From Larus michahellis (taxonomy: Eukaryota > Chordata > Aves > Charadriiformes > Laridae), in assembly GCF_964199755.1 (NCBI RefSeq), contig NW_027435990.1, forward strand, positions 124,001 to 188,000: a stretch of 64,000 nucleotides of DNA, written 5' to 3'. The position numbers were made by a program, and so were the translations under genes. A model generated the notes under the pieces. That model was not told where the DNA came from. It did no database searches and was given only the letters and a program-made list of their open reading frames with translations. Positions within the stretch are counted from its first letter, which is position 1, and every line of letters begins with the position of its first letter. Positions 40,500 to 54,987 of this stretch are shown piece after piece.

Positions 40500-41420
40500 G
40501 GCTGGGGGTGGCCCAGGGGCCGTGCGGGGATGTGGGGGACAATGTGGGGACCCCATGGACACCACATGGGGACCTGTAGGTCCTCTTTGGGGACCCCTAG
40601 GCCACCACGGGGAGCTGTAGGTCAACAGGGAGACATGTGAGGCAGTGTGGCGACCCCATAGATCCCATGTGGGGACCTGTAGGTCCTCTTTGGGGACTCC
40701 TAGGCCACCATGGGAAGCCCTAAGTCAATGCTGGGGACCTGTAGGTCCTCTTTGGAGACCCCTAGGCCACCACAGGAAGACCTAGGTCAACATGGAGACC
40801 CATAGGACAATGTAGGGACCCCATAGACACCATGTGGGGACCAGTAGGTCCCCTTTGGAGACCCCTAGGCCACCACAGGAAGACCTAGGTCAACGTGGAG
40901 ACCCACAGGACAATGTAGGGACCCCATAGACACCATGTGGGGACCAGTAGGTCCCCTTTGGAGACCCCTAGAGCACCATGGGGAGCCCTAGATCAACATG
41001 GGGGTGTGTGGGACAGCATGGGGACCCTGTAGACATCCCCAGGGACACATAGGTCCTCTCTGGGGACCTGTTGACCACCATGGGGACCCCTAGGTCAATG
41101 TGGGGACCTGTAGGGCACCATGGGGACTGTAGGTCCTCTTTGGGGACACAGAGGCCAACGTGGGGATCTATAGGGCACTGTAGAGACCCCACAGACACCG
41201 CATGGGGACCCATAGGTCCCTTCTGGGGACTCGTAGAACAGCACAGGGACCCCATAAGTGTCCTGTAGGTCACCATGGGGACCTATAGGCCAACACAGGG
41301 GCTCCAGAGACACCCCTGGGGACCTATAGGTCAACACGGGGGCTCTGGAGACACCGCTGGGGACCTATAGGTCGACTTAGGGACCCCATAGATCCCCCTT
41401 GGGGACCGCTTAGACCCCTG
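40500..41420 (+). repeat. TBC1D25 3' UTR minisatellite A
   Basis: Some 18-20 copies of a unit near 45 bp with GGGGACCTGTAGGTCCTCTT, GGGGACCCCTAGGCCACCA and CATGGGGA modules, starting directly after the stop codon. Longer-range copies recur: the block at 40803 repeats at 40911. Confidence 0.85.
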
Positions 41421-41990
41421 TAGGCGTCCCGATATAGACCAGTATGAACCACTACAATGTCCCAGCTGGGAACTCCTGGATCTACGTTGTCTTGGGCCAG
41501 ACCAGTATGGACCAGGAAGGGTCTGGGGGCCCAACTGGGAGCCCCACGTATGCATCGCCTTGGGTCGGAGCAGGATGGACCAGTACAGCATCCCAACTGG
41601 GACTGCCGCCTTGACACGGCCTTCAGCCATCCCAGTGCGGAGCAGGATGGACCAGTACAGCAGCCCAACTGGGAGCTCTTCACCCGCGTGGCCTTGCCTC
41701 TCCCAGTATGGACCAGCATGCACCAGTACAGCATCTTGCCCGGGATCTCTTCACCCGCGTGGCCTTGCGTCCTCCCAGTACGGACCAGTATAGCATCTCA
41801 CCCAGGATCTCTTCACCCGCGTGGCCTTGTGTGCTCCCAGTATGGACCAGTATGGACCAGTAAAGCATCTCGCCCGGGATCTCTTCACCCGCGTGGCCTT
41901 GCGTCCTCCCAGCATGGACCGGTAGGGCGCCCCGACTGGGATCTTAATGCACAGATGGGTTCTCCCAGTACGGACCACTGCGACCCAGTT
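41420..41990 (+). repeat. TBC1D25 3' UTR minisatellite B
   Basis: A second, unrelated array with a unit of about 60 bp: CCCAGTATGGACCAGTA, AGCATCTCGCCCGGGATCTC, TTCACCCGCGTGGCCTTGCG. The most similar copies lie at 41680-41910. Confidence 0.85.
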
Positions 41991-42116
41991 CCTGCCCGCC
42001 CCCCCCCCGCCATCCTGGGTGCCTTCTCACCCTCCTCCTTATTTATTGCCCCCCTCCCTTCCCCCCCCCCGGGGGGGACCCAGGTGTCCGGGGATCTGTG
42101 AGGTGCCGAAGACGCG

Positions 42117-42122
42117 AATAAA
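42117..42122 (+). terminator. Poly(A) signal of TBC1D25
   Basis: AATAAA in GCGAATAAACCTG, about 1.63 kb past the stop. This makes both minisatellites A and B part of the 3' UTR. Confidence 0.65.
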
Positions 42123-42134
42123 CCTGACGCCCGT

Positions 42135-42790
42135 GATTCTCGTTTGGGGGCTCCCCGTGTGGACTGGGAAGGGATGTGGGGGGGTCTGGTTTGGACTGGG
42201 GAAGGGAAACGGGGCTCCCAGCGTGAACCGAGGGTCTCCCAGTTCGGACTGGGGAAGGGTAAGGGGTGTCCCAGTCCGTACTGGGAAGGGATAGAGGCTC
42301 CCGCTATGGGCTGGGAAGGGGCCGGGGTCTCCCGGTGCAGACTGGGAAGGGATTGCAGTTCCCAGTCTGCGTGAGGGAGGGGCTGCGGGCTCTCGGTATG
42401 AACTGGGGAGCTCCCAGTATGGACTGGGAAGGGGCTGCGCTCTCCATTGCGGCGGGGGAATGGGAGGTGCCCGGACGCCTGGGTCCCCAGCTTGTCCAGG
42501 GGCGGGAGAGGCCAGTACTGGGATCTTCCCAGTAACCCCAGTTTTAGTCCCGTTGCTGCCTGCATTGGCTGGGGCTGCTCCCAGTTCCCCCAGTCCCCTT
42601 CCAGTTCCTCCCAGTTCCCCCCCGGTGCCTCCCGTTTCTTCCCGGCGTGCCCAGTTTCAGCCCCGTCGCTGCCTGTGTTTGCAGAGAGGCTGCTCCCAGT
42701 CTGTCCCCGGTCCCTCCCGGCTCCCCTCCGTCCTCCCCAGTCCCTCCCAGTTACCCCAGTTCCCCTTCCCAGTTCCTCCCAGCCCGGAGG
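42135..42790. repeat. CCAGT/ACTGG repeat upstream of WAS
   Basis: To about 42460, units of about 40-45 bp carry short inverted repeats such as CCCAGTATGGACTGGG and CCCAGTCCGTACTGGGA. From 42530 to 42790 simpler CCCAGTTCCCCCAGTCCC repeats follow. No exon is supported. Confidence 0.7.
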
Positions 42791-42821
42791 TGACGTCCCC
42801 GCCACCGCAGGGCCCTGGGTG

Positions 42822-42835
42822 CTTCCGGGCGGAAG
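42822..42835 (+). promoter_or_regulatory. Paired ETS site upstream of WAS
   Basis: CTTCCGGGCGGAAG is a perfect inverted pair of ETS cores 75 bp before the WAS ATG. Three copies of GGACCCAGGCGTT follow at 42849-42905. ETS control fits a blood-cell gene, but the role is inferred. Confidence 0.45.
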
Positions 42836-42909
42836 AGGCCCTTGCGAGGCACCCAGGCGTTCGGGGGGGGGACCCAGGCGTTTGGAGGGGGGACCCAGGC
42901 GTTGGGGGG

Positions 42910-45900
42910 ATGAGCCGGGGGAGTCGCGGGGGGGGCGCCCCGGGGGGCGACAACGTCCCCTCGGAGCTGCTGCAGCAGCAGGAAAACCTGCGGCTCTTCG
43001 AGCTCCTGGGCCGGAAATGTGTGGTGAGGGGCCGGGGCGGGGGCGCCTGGGGGGCGGGGGGCGATGGGGGGGTCATGGGAGGCTGGAGGGGTTGTGGGGG
43101 GGGAGCTGGGGGTCCTGGGTGGCCCTGAGGGGGATTTGGGGGGGGCCATCAGGGGCCTGGAGGGGGCTGGTGGGGGGGAACTGGGGGTCCTCGGGGAGCC
43201 CTGAGGGGGATTTGGGGGGGGGGGGCGGCGCTTCTGCTCCTTGGGGTGCTAATGGGGGTCTGGAGGAGTCTCGGGGGGGGGGGGGTGTCCCATGAGGGCC
43301 TGGAGGGGCCCCGAGGGGGATCTGGGGGGGGCACTTGTGGGCCTGGGGAGGCTACTGGGGGTCTGGAGGGGTCGTGGGGGGGTCCCATGAGGGCCTGGGG
43401 GGGGGGCCCTGAGGGGTATTCGGGGTGGGGGGGGGCACTGGGGGCTCCTGGGGGTCCGTCGAGTGGTTTGGGGGGGGGGGGTGTGTCTGTGGGGGTGTCT
43501 GGGGGGCCGGTGCCCACGGTGTCCCCGCAGACGCTGGCGACGGCGGTGGCGCAGCTGGTGGTGGCGGAGCCGGGGGGGCCCTGGGCCAAGAGGGGCTGCG
43601 GCGTCGCCTGCCTGGTGCGGGACAGCCCCCGCCGCTCCTACTTCATCCGCCTCTACGGGCTGGGCGTGAGTGCGGGGCCGGGGGGGCGGTCCCCGGGGGT
43701 CCCGGAGGTCAGGGAGTCCCCGGGGGTCCTGGGGTTGGGGGGTCCCTGGGGGTCGGGGGGTCCCTGGGAGTCAGGGGGGCTCGGGGGGTCTATGGGAGTC
43801 CTGGAGTCAGGGGGGTCCCTGGGGGTCGGGGGGTCCCTGGGGGTCAGGGGGTCCCGGGGAGGTCCCTGGGGGCCTCTGGAGGTCCCTGAGGGTGCCTCGG
43901 TGTTGGGGGTTCCCTGGGGGTCCTGGGGTTGGGGGGGGGGGGTTTGGGGGTCAGGAGGGGTCCTGAGGGGATGTCTCTTGGGGTCAGGGGGTCCCCGGGG
44001 GTCCCTGCGGGTCGGGGGGGCCCCTATATGTGTGTGTCCCCCCCCCAGGCCGGCTGCCTGTGGTGGGAGCAGGAGCTGCAGGGGGGGATGGGCTACGCCG
44101 CCCCCACCCCCTTCTTCCACACCTTCGCCTGCCACGTGAGTGGGCGGGGCCAGGGGGGGCGGGGCCACGGGAGGGGGCGGGGCCACGGAGGGGGTGTGTA
44201 TATCTCGGTCTGTGGGCGTGGCTTAAGGGCGGTGGGCGGGGTTGGGGGGTGCGGGAGGGGGCTAAGGGCGTTGGGGCGGGGCTGAGAGCATGTGGGCGGG
44301 GTTGGGGCATGTGGGAGGAGATAAGGGGGCGGGGCTGGCGGCAGGTGGGCGGGGCCGGCTACCCGTGGGCGTGTCCCTCGGGGAGCCGGCCCCCTGATTG
44401 GCTGCGCAGGAGGGCTGGGCGGGGCTGAACTTCGCGGACGAGGGGGAGGCGGCCGCCTTCGAGGGGCGCGTGCAGGAGCGGCTGCGCCGGCGCCAGCAAA
44501 GGGCGGGTGAGAGCGCAGCCCCCACAATGCACCGGGGCGGCCCCAACGGCGCCCACAATGCACCGGGGCGGCCCCCCACAACCACCCACAATGCACCGGG
44601 GCTGCCCTAAAACCACCCACAATGCACCGGGGCGGCCCCGACGGCACCCACAATGCACCGGGGTGGGCCCCCCGGTGACCCCCGGCCCCCCCCGCTCACC
44701 CCCTCTCCCTTCTCCCCCCCCAGAGAAGCGTCAGCTCCCGCCCCCGCCGCCCCCCGGCGATGGTGAGTCCCCCCCGGCCTGGGGGCTTCAGGGGAGGGTT
44801 GACAGGGGGCAGAGCCGGGGGGACACAAGGGGACACTGACACCCCCTGTCGTCCCCCCACAGAGCGCCGTGGGAGCCTGTCCCGGACCCCCACGGCCACC
44901 ACCGATGGCAGCAGTGAGTGCCTGCCCCATAGCGGGGTCCCGCAGCCCCATAGCGGGGTCCCACTGCCCCACAGAGATGTTCTCACCTGGGTCTTGCCCC
45001 TCACAGCCCCCCCGCTGCCAGCCGTGCCCATCGCCAACCCTGACATCACGGCATCCCGCTACCGGGGGCTGCCCAGCCCCACGGGACCCGCTGCGGGACC
45101 CACGGCGGGACCCACAGCGAGCCCCACCACCGGGGAGCAGAAGAAAGGCCGCAAGAAGATCTCCAAAGCTGACATTGGGGCCCCCTCCGGCTTCAAGTGG
45201 GTCTGGGGGGGGGGGGATGTGTGGGGCGGAAGGGACTCTGCCGTACGTCGGGGGGCACTTATGGGTCCAGCCGTGGGGCAAGAGACCCCTCACTGTCCTT
45301 TTTACCCCTCCAGGCATGTCGGTCACATCGGCTGGGACCCGAACAACGGCTTTGATGTAGGTGTCTCCTCTGTGTGCGTGTGTCCCCCCCCGCCGTGTCC
45401 CCCCCCGCCCCGGCTGTGGGGCGGTGACGCCGTGGGGGTGACGCCGTGGGGGTGCCGTGGCAGGTGGCGGCGCTGGACCCGGCGCTGCGGGCGCTCTTCG
45501 CCCAGGCCGGCATCAGCGAGGCGCAGTTAGCCGATGCCGAAACCTCCCGCCTCATCCACGACTTCATCCAGGGCCAGGGGGGGCTGCAGGCCGTGCGGGA
45601 GGAGATGCGCCGGCAGGGTGAGCCCCCCCCACACACACCCCGGCCCCTATAGACACCCCCCCGGCCCCTATAGGGGCCATACACACCTCCCTCCCCCCCT
45701 CCCAGCCCCGCCTGGGCATTATGGCATCCATATGCCCGCCCCCGGCAAAGACTTCTAGGGGCCTCTGCACCCCTCAGTTATAGGGTCTATACGATCCCCC
45801 CCCCATATAGGATCCATGTGCCCCCCCCCCCCATTATAGGATCTATGTGACCCCCCACGATACGGTCCACGGACGCCATGTTATTGCAGGGTACATACAG

Positions 45901-47059
45901 CGCCCCCCCCCGGATCATTACAGGGTCCATACATTCCCCTCCCCAGTATAGGGGCCATACAGGCCCCCGACGGTCCCCCCAGATCCATACAGCCCCCCCA
46001 TTACAGGCTCCATACATTGCCCCCCCCCCCACCCCGGGCACTCATTAAAGCACTAATTAATTACCGTCTCTCTTCCCCCCCCCCCCCCCAACAGGTCCCC
46101 CTCCCCCGCCGGGCCGGGGGAGCACCCCGCCCCCCCCTCCCCCCGCCGGCCCCCCCCGCGGCCGCTCGGGGCCGCTGCCGCCACCCCCCCCTCAAGGGGG
46201 CCCCCCGCCCCCCCCCCGCGCCGGACCCCCCGCGCCGGCCCCGCCCACGCGCCCCGCGGCCCCGCCCCCTCCCCGCGGACCCCCCCTCCCGGGAGGCGCC
46301 GCCGCCCCGCCGCCGCCCCCCCCGCCCCCCCCACCCCCCCCACCCTCCGGAGGCGGCCCCCCCGCGCCCCCCGCGCCCCCCCCGGCCCGGGGGGCTCTGC
46401 TGGACCAGATCCGCCAGGGCGTGACCCTCAACAAGGTCAGTGGGGGGGGGGCGTCATTGCGGGGGGGGGGCGGTCCATGATCTGGGGGAGCTGGTTGGGG
46501 GGGTCCCTCGTGATCCTCTGGGGCGGGGGGGTGTCCCATGATCCTCTGGGGCTGGTAAGGGGGGGGGCTCAGCATCATCTGGGGGGCGGTTTTGGGGTGG
46601 GGGGGGGTCCCATGGTCCTCTGGGGCTGGGGGGGCGGGGGGCCAGCATCCTCTGCGGGGGTCCCCCCTAATCCTTTGGGGTGGGGGGGTCCCATGATCCT
46701 CTGCTGTGACTGCGGGGGGGGGGGTGGGGGTCGTGATCCCCACTGGGGGGGGGGCAGCCCTGACCTCCCTCTCCATTCCTCCCCCCCAGACCCCCGAGAC
46801 CCCCGAGGGCGGCGGCGGCAGCCCCATGGCGGGGGGCCTGGTGGGGGCCCTGATGGACGTCATGCAGAAGCGCAGCCGCGTCATCCACTCCTCGGGTGAG
46901 CCCCCCCCCGCCCCCGCGACCCCCCCACGGCTCGGGGGGGGGGCACCCCGCGCCCCCTCCCTTCCCCCGAGCATCCCCCCTGAGCCCCCCCCTCTTTTTC
47001 CCTCAGACGAGGGCGAGGAAGGCGAGGAGGAGGACGAGGACGACGAATGGGACGACTGA
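42910..47059 (+). CDS. WAS: Wiskott-Aldrich syndrome protein (WASP)
   Basis: Haematopoietic actin-nucleation factor that links CDC42 to the Arp2/3 complex. Twelve exons: 42910-43023, 43531-43665, 44049-44135, 44410-44506, 44724-44762, 44863-44913, 45007-45196, 45314-45356, 45464-45617, 46095-46435, 46790-46895, 47007-47059; 469 aa (502 in human) and in phase throughout. WH1 domain about 20-140 ([38 protein letters not shown]). CRIB/GBD about 226-250 ([20 protein letters not shown]). A proline-rich region spans about 304-400. One WH2 ([16 protein letters not shown]), the central helix ([20 protein letters not shown]) and an acidic tail ending DEWDD follow. The single WH2 separates it from N-WASP, which has two. 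The tyrosine matching human Y291 is histidine ([13 protein letters not shown]). Confidence 0.96.
44519..44665. repeat. 31-bp minisatellite in WAS intron 4
   Basis: Five copies of a unit near 31 bp with CCCACAATGCACCGGGGCGG, beginning 12 bp after the exon 4 donor. Confidence 0.85.
45640..46060. repeat. CTATAG/CATAC-rich sequence in WAS intron 9
   Basis: Degenerate units of about 35-45 bp with CCCCTATAGGGGCCATAC, TATAGGATCTATGTG and TACAGGGTCCATACA. Same family of composition as the CTATAG-rich stretches near 12.9, 26 and 32 kb. Confidence 0.6.
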
Positions 47060-47148
47060 GCTTCCCCCGCCATTTGCCCCCCAACCCCCCACATTTGCCC
47101 CCTATTTGCCCCCCATTCCCCACCGCCCCCCCCCCCCAGCAAACCCCA

Positions 47149-47154
47149 AATAAA
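47149..47154 (+). terminator. Poly(A) signal of WAS
   Basis: AATAAA in CCAAATAAAGGCC, 90 bp past the stop. The SUV39H1 start codon is only 445 bp downstream. Confidence 0.8.
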
Positions 47155-47399
47155 GGCCATGACACCCGTGACCGACCCAGCTGGTTAATTACCCCCGTTA
47201 ACGATTAATGAGCCCTCAATGAGCCGCGCAGCCGCCCTGATGGGAGGAAGCCGGGAGGGTGAGGCGGGAGCGGCCCGTTCCCGGGGCCGGGACCGACGCG
47301 GGGGGATAGTCCCCGCCGGCTGAACGCGGTCGGATCCGTCGGAGCGGCGCGGAAATGGGTTAAAACCGGCGTTTTTCGGGGCGAAGGGCTCCCGCGCGG

Positions 47400-47598
47400 G
47401 GCCCGCCGGGAGTATGCAAATGAGGCGCCGCCACCGCCAATGGGAGCCGGGCGCGGGGGCGGAGACGGGAGTAGGTCCCGCCCCCTCCCACACGCGCTGC
47501 CTGTCGGGCGGAAGTGGAAAAAAAGAAAAAAAAAAAAAAGGGGAAAAAGGGAAGAGGAAGAAAGAAAAAAAAAAAAAAAAAAAGCGAAGCGGCAGAAA
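47400..47598 (+). promoter_or_regulatory. SUV39H1 promoter with octamer, CCAAT box and purine tract
   Basis: A perfect octamer ATGCAAAT (47414-47421) lies 16 bp before a CCAAT box (47437-47441), followed by GGGCGGAAG (ETS type). From about 47515 to 47590 the strand is almost entirely A and G, running to within 10 bases of the ATG, so the 5' UTR is probably a homopurine tract. Confidence 0.6.
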
Positions 47599-50500
47599 AT
47601 GGCGGAAAATTTAAAAGGTGCGCGCGGGGCGGGGGGGGTGAGAGGCCGGCGAGCGGCGGCGCGCGGCGCTTCCCGCCCTTTTCTGAGGGGGCGCGCGGCG
47701 ACCGTTGGCGGCGCGAGGGCGGTGGGGGAAAGGGGGGGGGGGATTCCGGGGTTGGAGGGTGTCGGTTCTGGGGGAGTTTTGGGGGCATCTGGGCGCCGGG
47801 GGGGGGGGTGTCTCGGGACCTCGTTGGGGAGTCTGGGCTCCGGGGGGGGGGTGTTCGGTGCTGAGGGGGGGTCTCGGTGCTGAGGGGAGCTTGGCCCGGC
47901 GGGAAAGCGGGGGGGTGTGTCTCGGTTCTGGGGGGGTTTGGGTGCGGGGGGGGGTGGTCTTGGTGCTGGAGGGGGTGTCTGGGCGCCGGGGGGGGTCGGT
48001 GCTGGGGGAGTTTTGGGGGACTCTGGATGCTGGGGGGGGGGGGGGGTGTCTCGGTGCCATGTGGGGTGTCTGGGCAATGGCGGGGGGGGGGGAGCGTTCA
48101 GTTCTGAGGGGATCTCGGTGCTGGGGGGTTGTTTGGGTGATGGTGGGGCTTGGCCCTGAAGGAAAGGGGTGTCTGGGCGCTGGGGGTGGTGTTCAGTTCC
48201 GGGGGGGGGGGTGGTGGTGGTGCTGGGGGGGTTGTCTGGGTGCTGGAAGGGCGGGGGGTCTTGGTGCTGTTGGTGCTGGGGGGGTTCTTGGCTCTGGGGT
48301 GTCCAGCGTCCCCCGCCCTGGTAACGTTCCCCTTTGTGTCTCCCCCCCCCCCCCCCCCGCCCCCTTCCTTCACAGGCTGCTCCGTCTGCTGCAAGTCATC
48401 GTGGGGGGGCCTGCGGGAGCTGTGCCGGCTGCGGGGGCTGCGGTGCCGGGCGCTGGGGGTCACCCGCCGCAACCTGGGGGAGTTCGAGGTGGAATATCTC
48501 TGCGACTACAAGCGCGTGAGGGTGAGTGCGGGGGGGTCCAGCCCTGGAGGGGGGGGGGTGGGGGGTGGGATGGACACAACACCAGGGGGGGGGTCCGGCC
48601 CCAGGGACGGGATGGACACGACACCTGAGCTCAGGAGTGGGGGGACACTGAGGCCCTGGGCGCTGCCATCCCCCACTGCCCTGGGTGACAAATGGGGACC
48701 CTTTAACGTCGCCACGACCCCCTGGCTCAGGGGGGTCCCTCGCAGCCCCTGGACACCGGGGTCCCTTGTCAGCCTGAGTGTCCCCTTTAATGTCAAGGAG
48801 GGGTGTCCCTTGTCGCTTTAAGTGTCCCTTTTAATGTCCCTGGGTGCCCAGGACCCCCCTCACAGCCCCCAGACACCGGGGTCCTTTGTCACCCTGAGTG
48901 TCCCCTTTAGTGTCCCTGATTCCCTTCCCCCCGCCTCATGAGCCCCCCCAGGGACGCCGAGGTCCCCTGTCACCCTGAGCGTCCCCAGCTGCCTGGGCTT
49001 CCCACGGAGCCCACGCCCGGGTGCTCCCCTGTCCCAAAGAGCCCCCCGAACAGCCCACGTCCGTGTCCCCCCCTACGTGTCTCCCTCTCCCCAACAGGAC
49101 GAGGAGTTTTACCTGGTGAAGTGGCGGGGGTACCCCGAGGCCGCCAACACCTGGGAGCCCCGCAAGAACCTGCGGTGCCGGGGGCTGCTGAAGCAGCTGC
49201 ACCAGGACCTGGCCCATGCCCCGGGGGGGCCGGTACGTCCCGGCCCCCGGGGACTGCCCGCCCGCGCCGCCTCCTACCTGGTGCAGAAAGCAGAGCAGCG
49301 CCGGGCCCTGCGGTGCTGGGAGCGGCTCCTCAACAGCACCCGCAGCCACCGGGGCCGCATCGTGGTGGAAAACGAGGTGGATTTGCACGGGCCCCCCCGG
49401 GACTTCGTTTACATCAACGAGTACAAAGTGGGGGCCGGCATCACCCTGACGCCGGTAGCGGTGGGCTGCGAGTGCCGCGACTGCTTGGCGGAGGCGGCGG
49501 GGGGCTGCTGCCCGGGCGCTTCCCACAACAAATTCGCCTACAACGAGTCGGGGCAGGTGCGGATCCGGGCTGGGCTGCCCATCTACGAGTGCAACTCCCG
49601 CTGCCGCTGCGGCGCCGACTGCCCCAACCGCGTGGTACAGAAGGGGATCCGCTACGACCTCTGCATCTTCCGCACGGGCAACGGCCGCGGATGGGGCGTC
49701 CGCACCCTCCAGCGCATTCGCAAGAACAGCTTCGTCATGGAGTACGTGGGAGAGGTGAGAGGGCGTGGTTTGGGTGCGGTGTGGGTGTGGCAGGGCTCCG
49801 CTCCACCTCCCTTTACACCCTCCCCCCGCCCCAGATCATCACCTCCGAGGAGGCGGAGCGGCGGGGGCAGGTGTACGACCGGCAGGGAGCCACCTACCTC
49901 TTCGACCTGGACTACGTGGAGGACGTTTACACCGTGGACGCCGCCCACTACGGCAACATCTCCCACTTCGTCAACCACAGCGTGAGTGGGTGGGGCCGGG
50001 GCGGGGCCCGGGAGGGGGCGGGGCCTGCTGCAGCTCCGCCCACGGTGGGGACAGCTGCCCAATGGGTTCAATCATGGTGGGAGGGGGCGGGGCCTGCTGC
50101 AGCTCCGCCCACCGCGGGAACAGCCCCCTCAACGGCGTCAATCACGGTGGGAGGGGGCGGGGCCTGCTACAGCTCCGCCCACGGTGGGGACAGCTGCCCA
50201 ATGGGTTCAATCACGGTGGGAGGGGGCGGGGCTTGTCCGGGGGGCGGGGCTTGGTGCCGCTCCACCCATGTGGGAACTTCCCCCCCTTCTGAGGGAGCCT
50301 GGGGCGGGGCTTGCAGTAGCCCCGCCCATCACGGTGTGAGGGGCGGGGCTTTACCAGGGGGCGGGGCTTCCGTAGGGCACCACCCACTCAGGCAGCACCC
50401 CCTGGCTGCTCCCTGCACAGGCTCGGGCAGTGTTTGCTGGGGACACGCCCCCGCCTCCGCGGCCACACCCAGCCACACCCCACCCCCCCTCATTCTCCAC

Positions 50501-51255
50501 TCCCCCCCCCTCCAGTGCGACCCCAACCTGCAGGTCTACAACGTCTTCATCGAGAACCTGGACGAGCGGCTGCCGCGCATCGCCCTCTTCGCCACCCGCC
50601 CCATCCGTGCCGGCGAGGAGCTCACCTTCGACTACAACATGCACGGTACCGACCCACGGCGCCTCCTCCTGCCCCACGGCGCCTCCCTCCTGCCCTATAG
50701 CTGCCACACAGCCACCCCCCAGCCACTGTCCCTGCCCCTCAGTTGCCCCACAGTGCCTCAGCACCTCCTCCTGCCACACAGCCACCCCCCAACCGGTGTC
50801 CCTGCCCCTCAGCTGCCCCATGGCACCTCCTCCTGCCCTATAGCTGCCCCACGGCCACCCCACAGAGTCTGTCCCTGCCCCACAGGGTCTGTCCCTGCCC
50901 CATGGCATCTCCCCCTGCTCCTCAGCTGCCCTGTGGCACCTCACCCTGACCCACAGCTACCCCACAACCAATGTCCCTGCCCCACGGGGTCTATCCCTGC
51001 CCCACAGCACATCTTCCCCTCGCCACACAGGACAGCCAGGGGGTACGTGGGGAGGGTGGGGGCGTCACCAGCCCCTCACACGCTACCCCCCCCCCCTCTT
51101 TTCCCCCCCTCCCAGTGGACCCAGTGGATGCCGAGAGCACCCGCATGGACTCCAACTTCGGGCTGGCGGCGGGGGGCCTGGGGGGCTCCCCCCGGGCCCG
51201 GGGCCGCATCGAGTGCAAGTGTGGGGCCGCCGCCTGCCGCAAGTACCTCTTCTGA
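47599..51255 (+). CDS. SUV39H1: Histone H3 lysine-9 methyltransferase SUV39H1
   Basis: Makes H3K9me3 at constitutive heterochromatin. Six exons: 47599-47617, 48376-48521, 49098-49754, 49835-49981, 50516-50645, 51116-51255; exactly 412 aa, the human length. The start [16 protein letters not shown] is the family start. The chromodomain spans about 43-101 ([33 protein letters not shown]). The cysteine-rich pre-SET includes CECRDCL, GCCPGA and [22 protein letters not shown] motifs are [38 protein letters not shown] and FVNHSCDPN with its catalytic-site His and Cys, then [11 protein letters not shown]. Post-SET zinc ligands are in [14 protein letters not shown]. No defect is seen. The gene is co-directional with WAS, as in human, and ends tail-to-tail with WDR13. 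No AATAAA was found after the stop. Confidence 0.98.
47760..48310. repeat. G-rich repeat in SUV39H1 intron 1
   Basis: Degenerate units of about 30-60 bp with GTGTCTCGGTGCTG, GTGTCTGGGCGCCGGGGG and TCGGTTCTGGGGG. No coding signal. Confidence 0.6.
50005..50235. repeat. 70-bp GC-box/CCAAT minisatellite in SUV39H1 intron 4
   Basis: Three tandem copies of about 70 bp, each starting GGAGGGGGCGGGGCCTGCT and containing AGCTCCGCCCAC; two contain CCCAATGGGTTCAATCA. Each unit looks like a small GC-box and CCAAT promoter module. No first exon is evident. Confidence 0.85.
50646..51050. repeat. Repeat in SUV39H1 intron 5
   Basis: Degenerate units built from CTCCTGCCCCACGGC, AGCTGCCCCACAGCCACCCC and TGTCCCTGCCCCTCAG, with at least two longer copies about 90-100 bp apart (near 50680 and 50765). 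Confidence 0.65.
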
Positions 51256-51364
51256 GCCAGAGAGCGCCGGGTGCAAACACGCTTGTTGAACGCAGCCGGG
51301 GTCTGTGCCGTGCCGGGGGTGACACGGAGGGGACACGGTGGGGGGGTGGGGGGGTGGGGGTGCG

Positions 51365-54987
<3,623 letters not shown>

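Noticed and set aside
46017-46424. Arg/Pro-rich open frame over WAS exon 10
   Set aside because: It is a frame shadow of the proline-rich WASP exon, whose correct frame stays open and joins the WH2 motif.
48938-51289. A 783-codon plus-strand open frame over SUV39H1
   Set aside because: It runs through exon 3 in a different frame from the chromodomain/SET frame and through introns; only the SET frame matches a protein.
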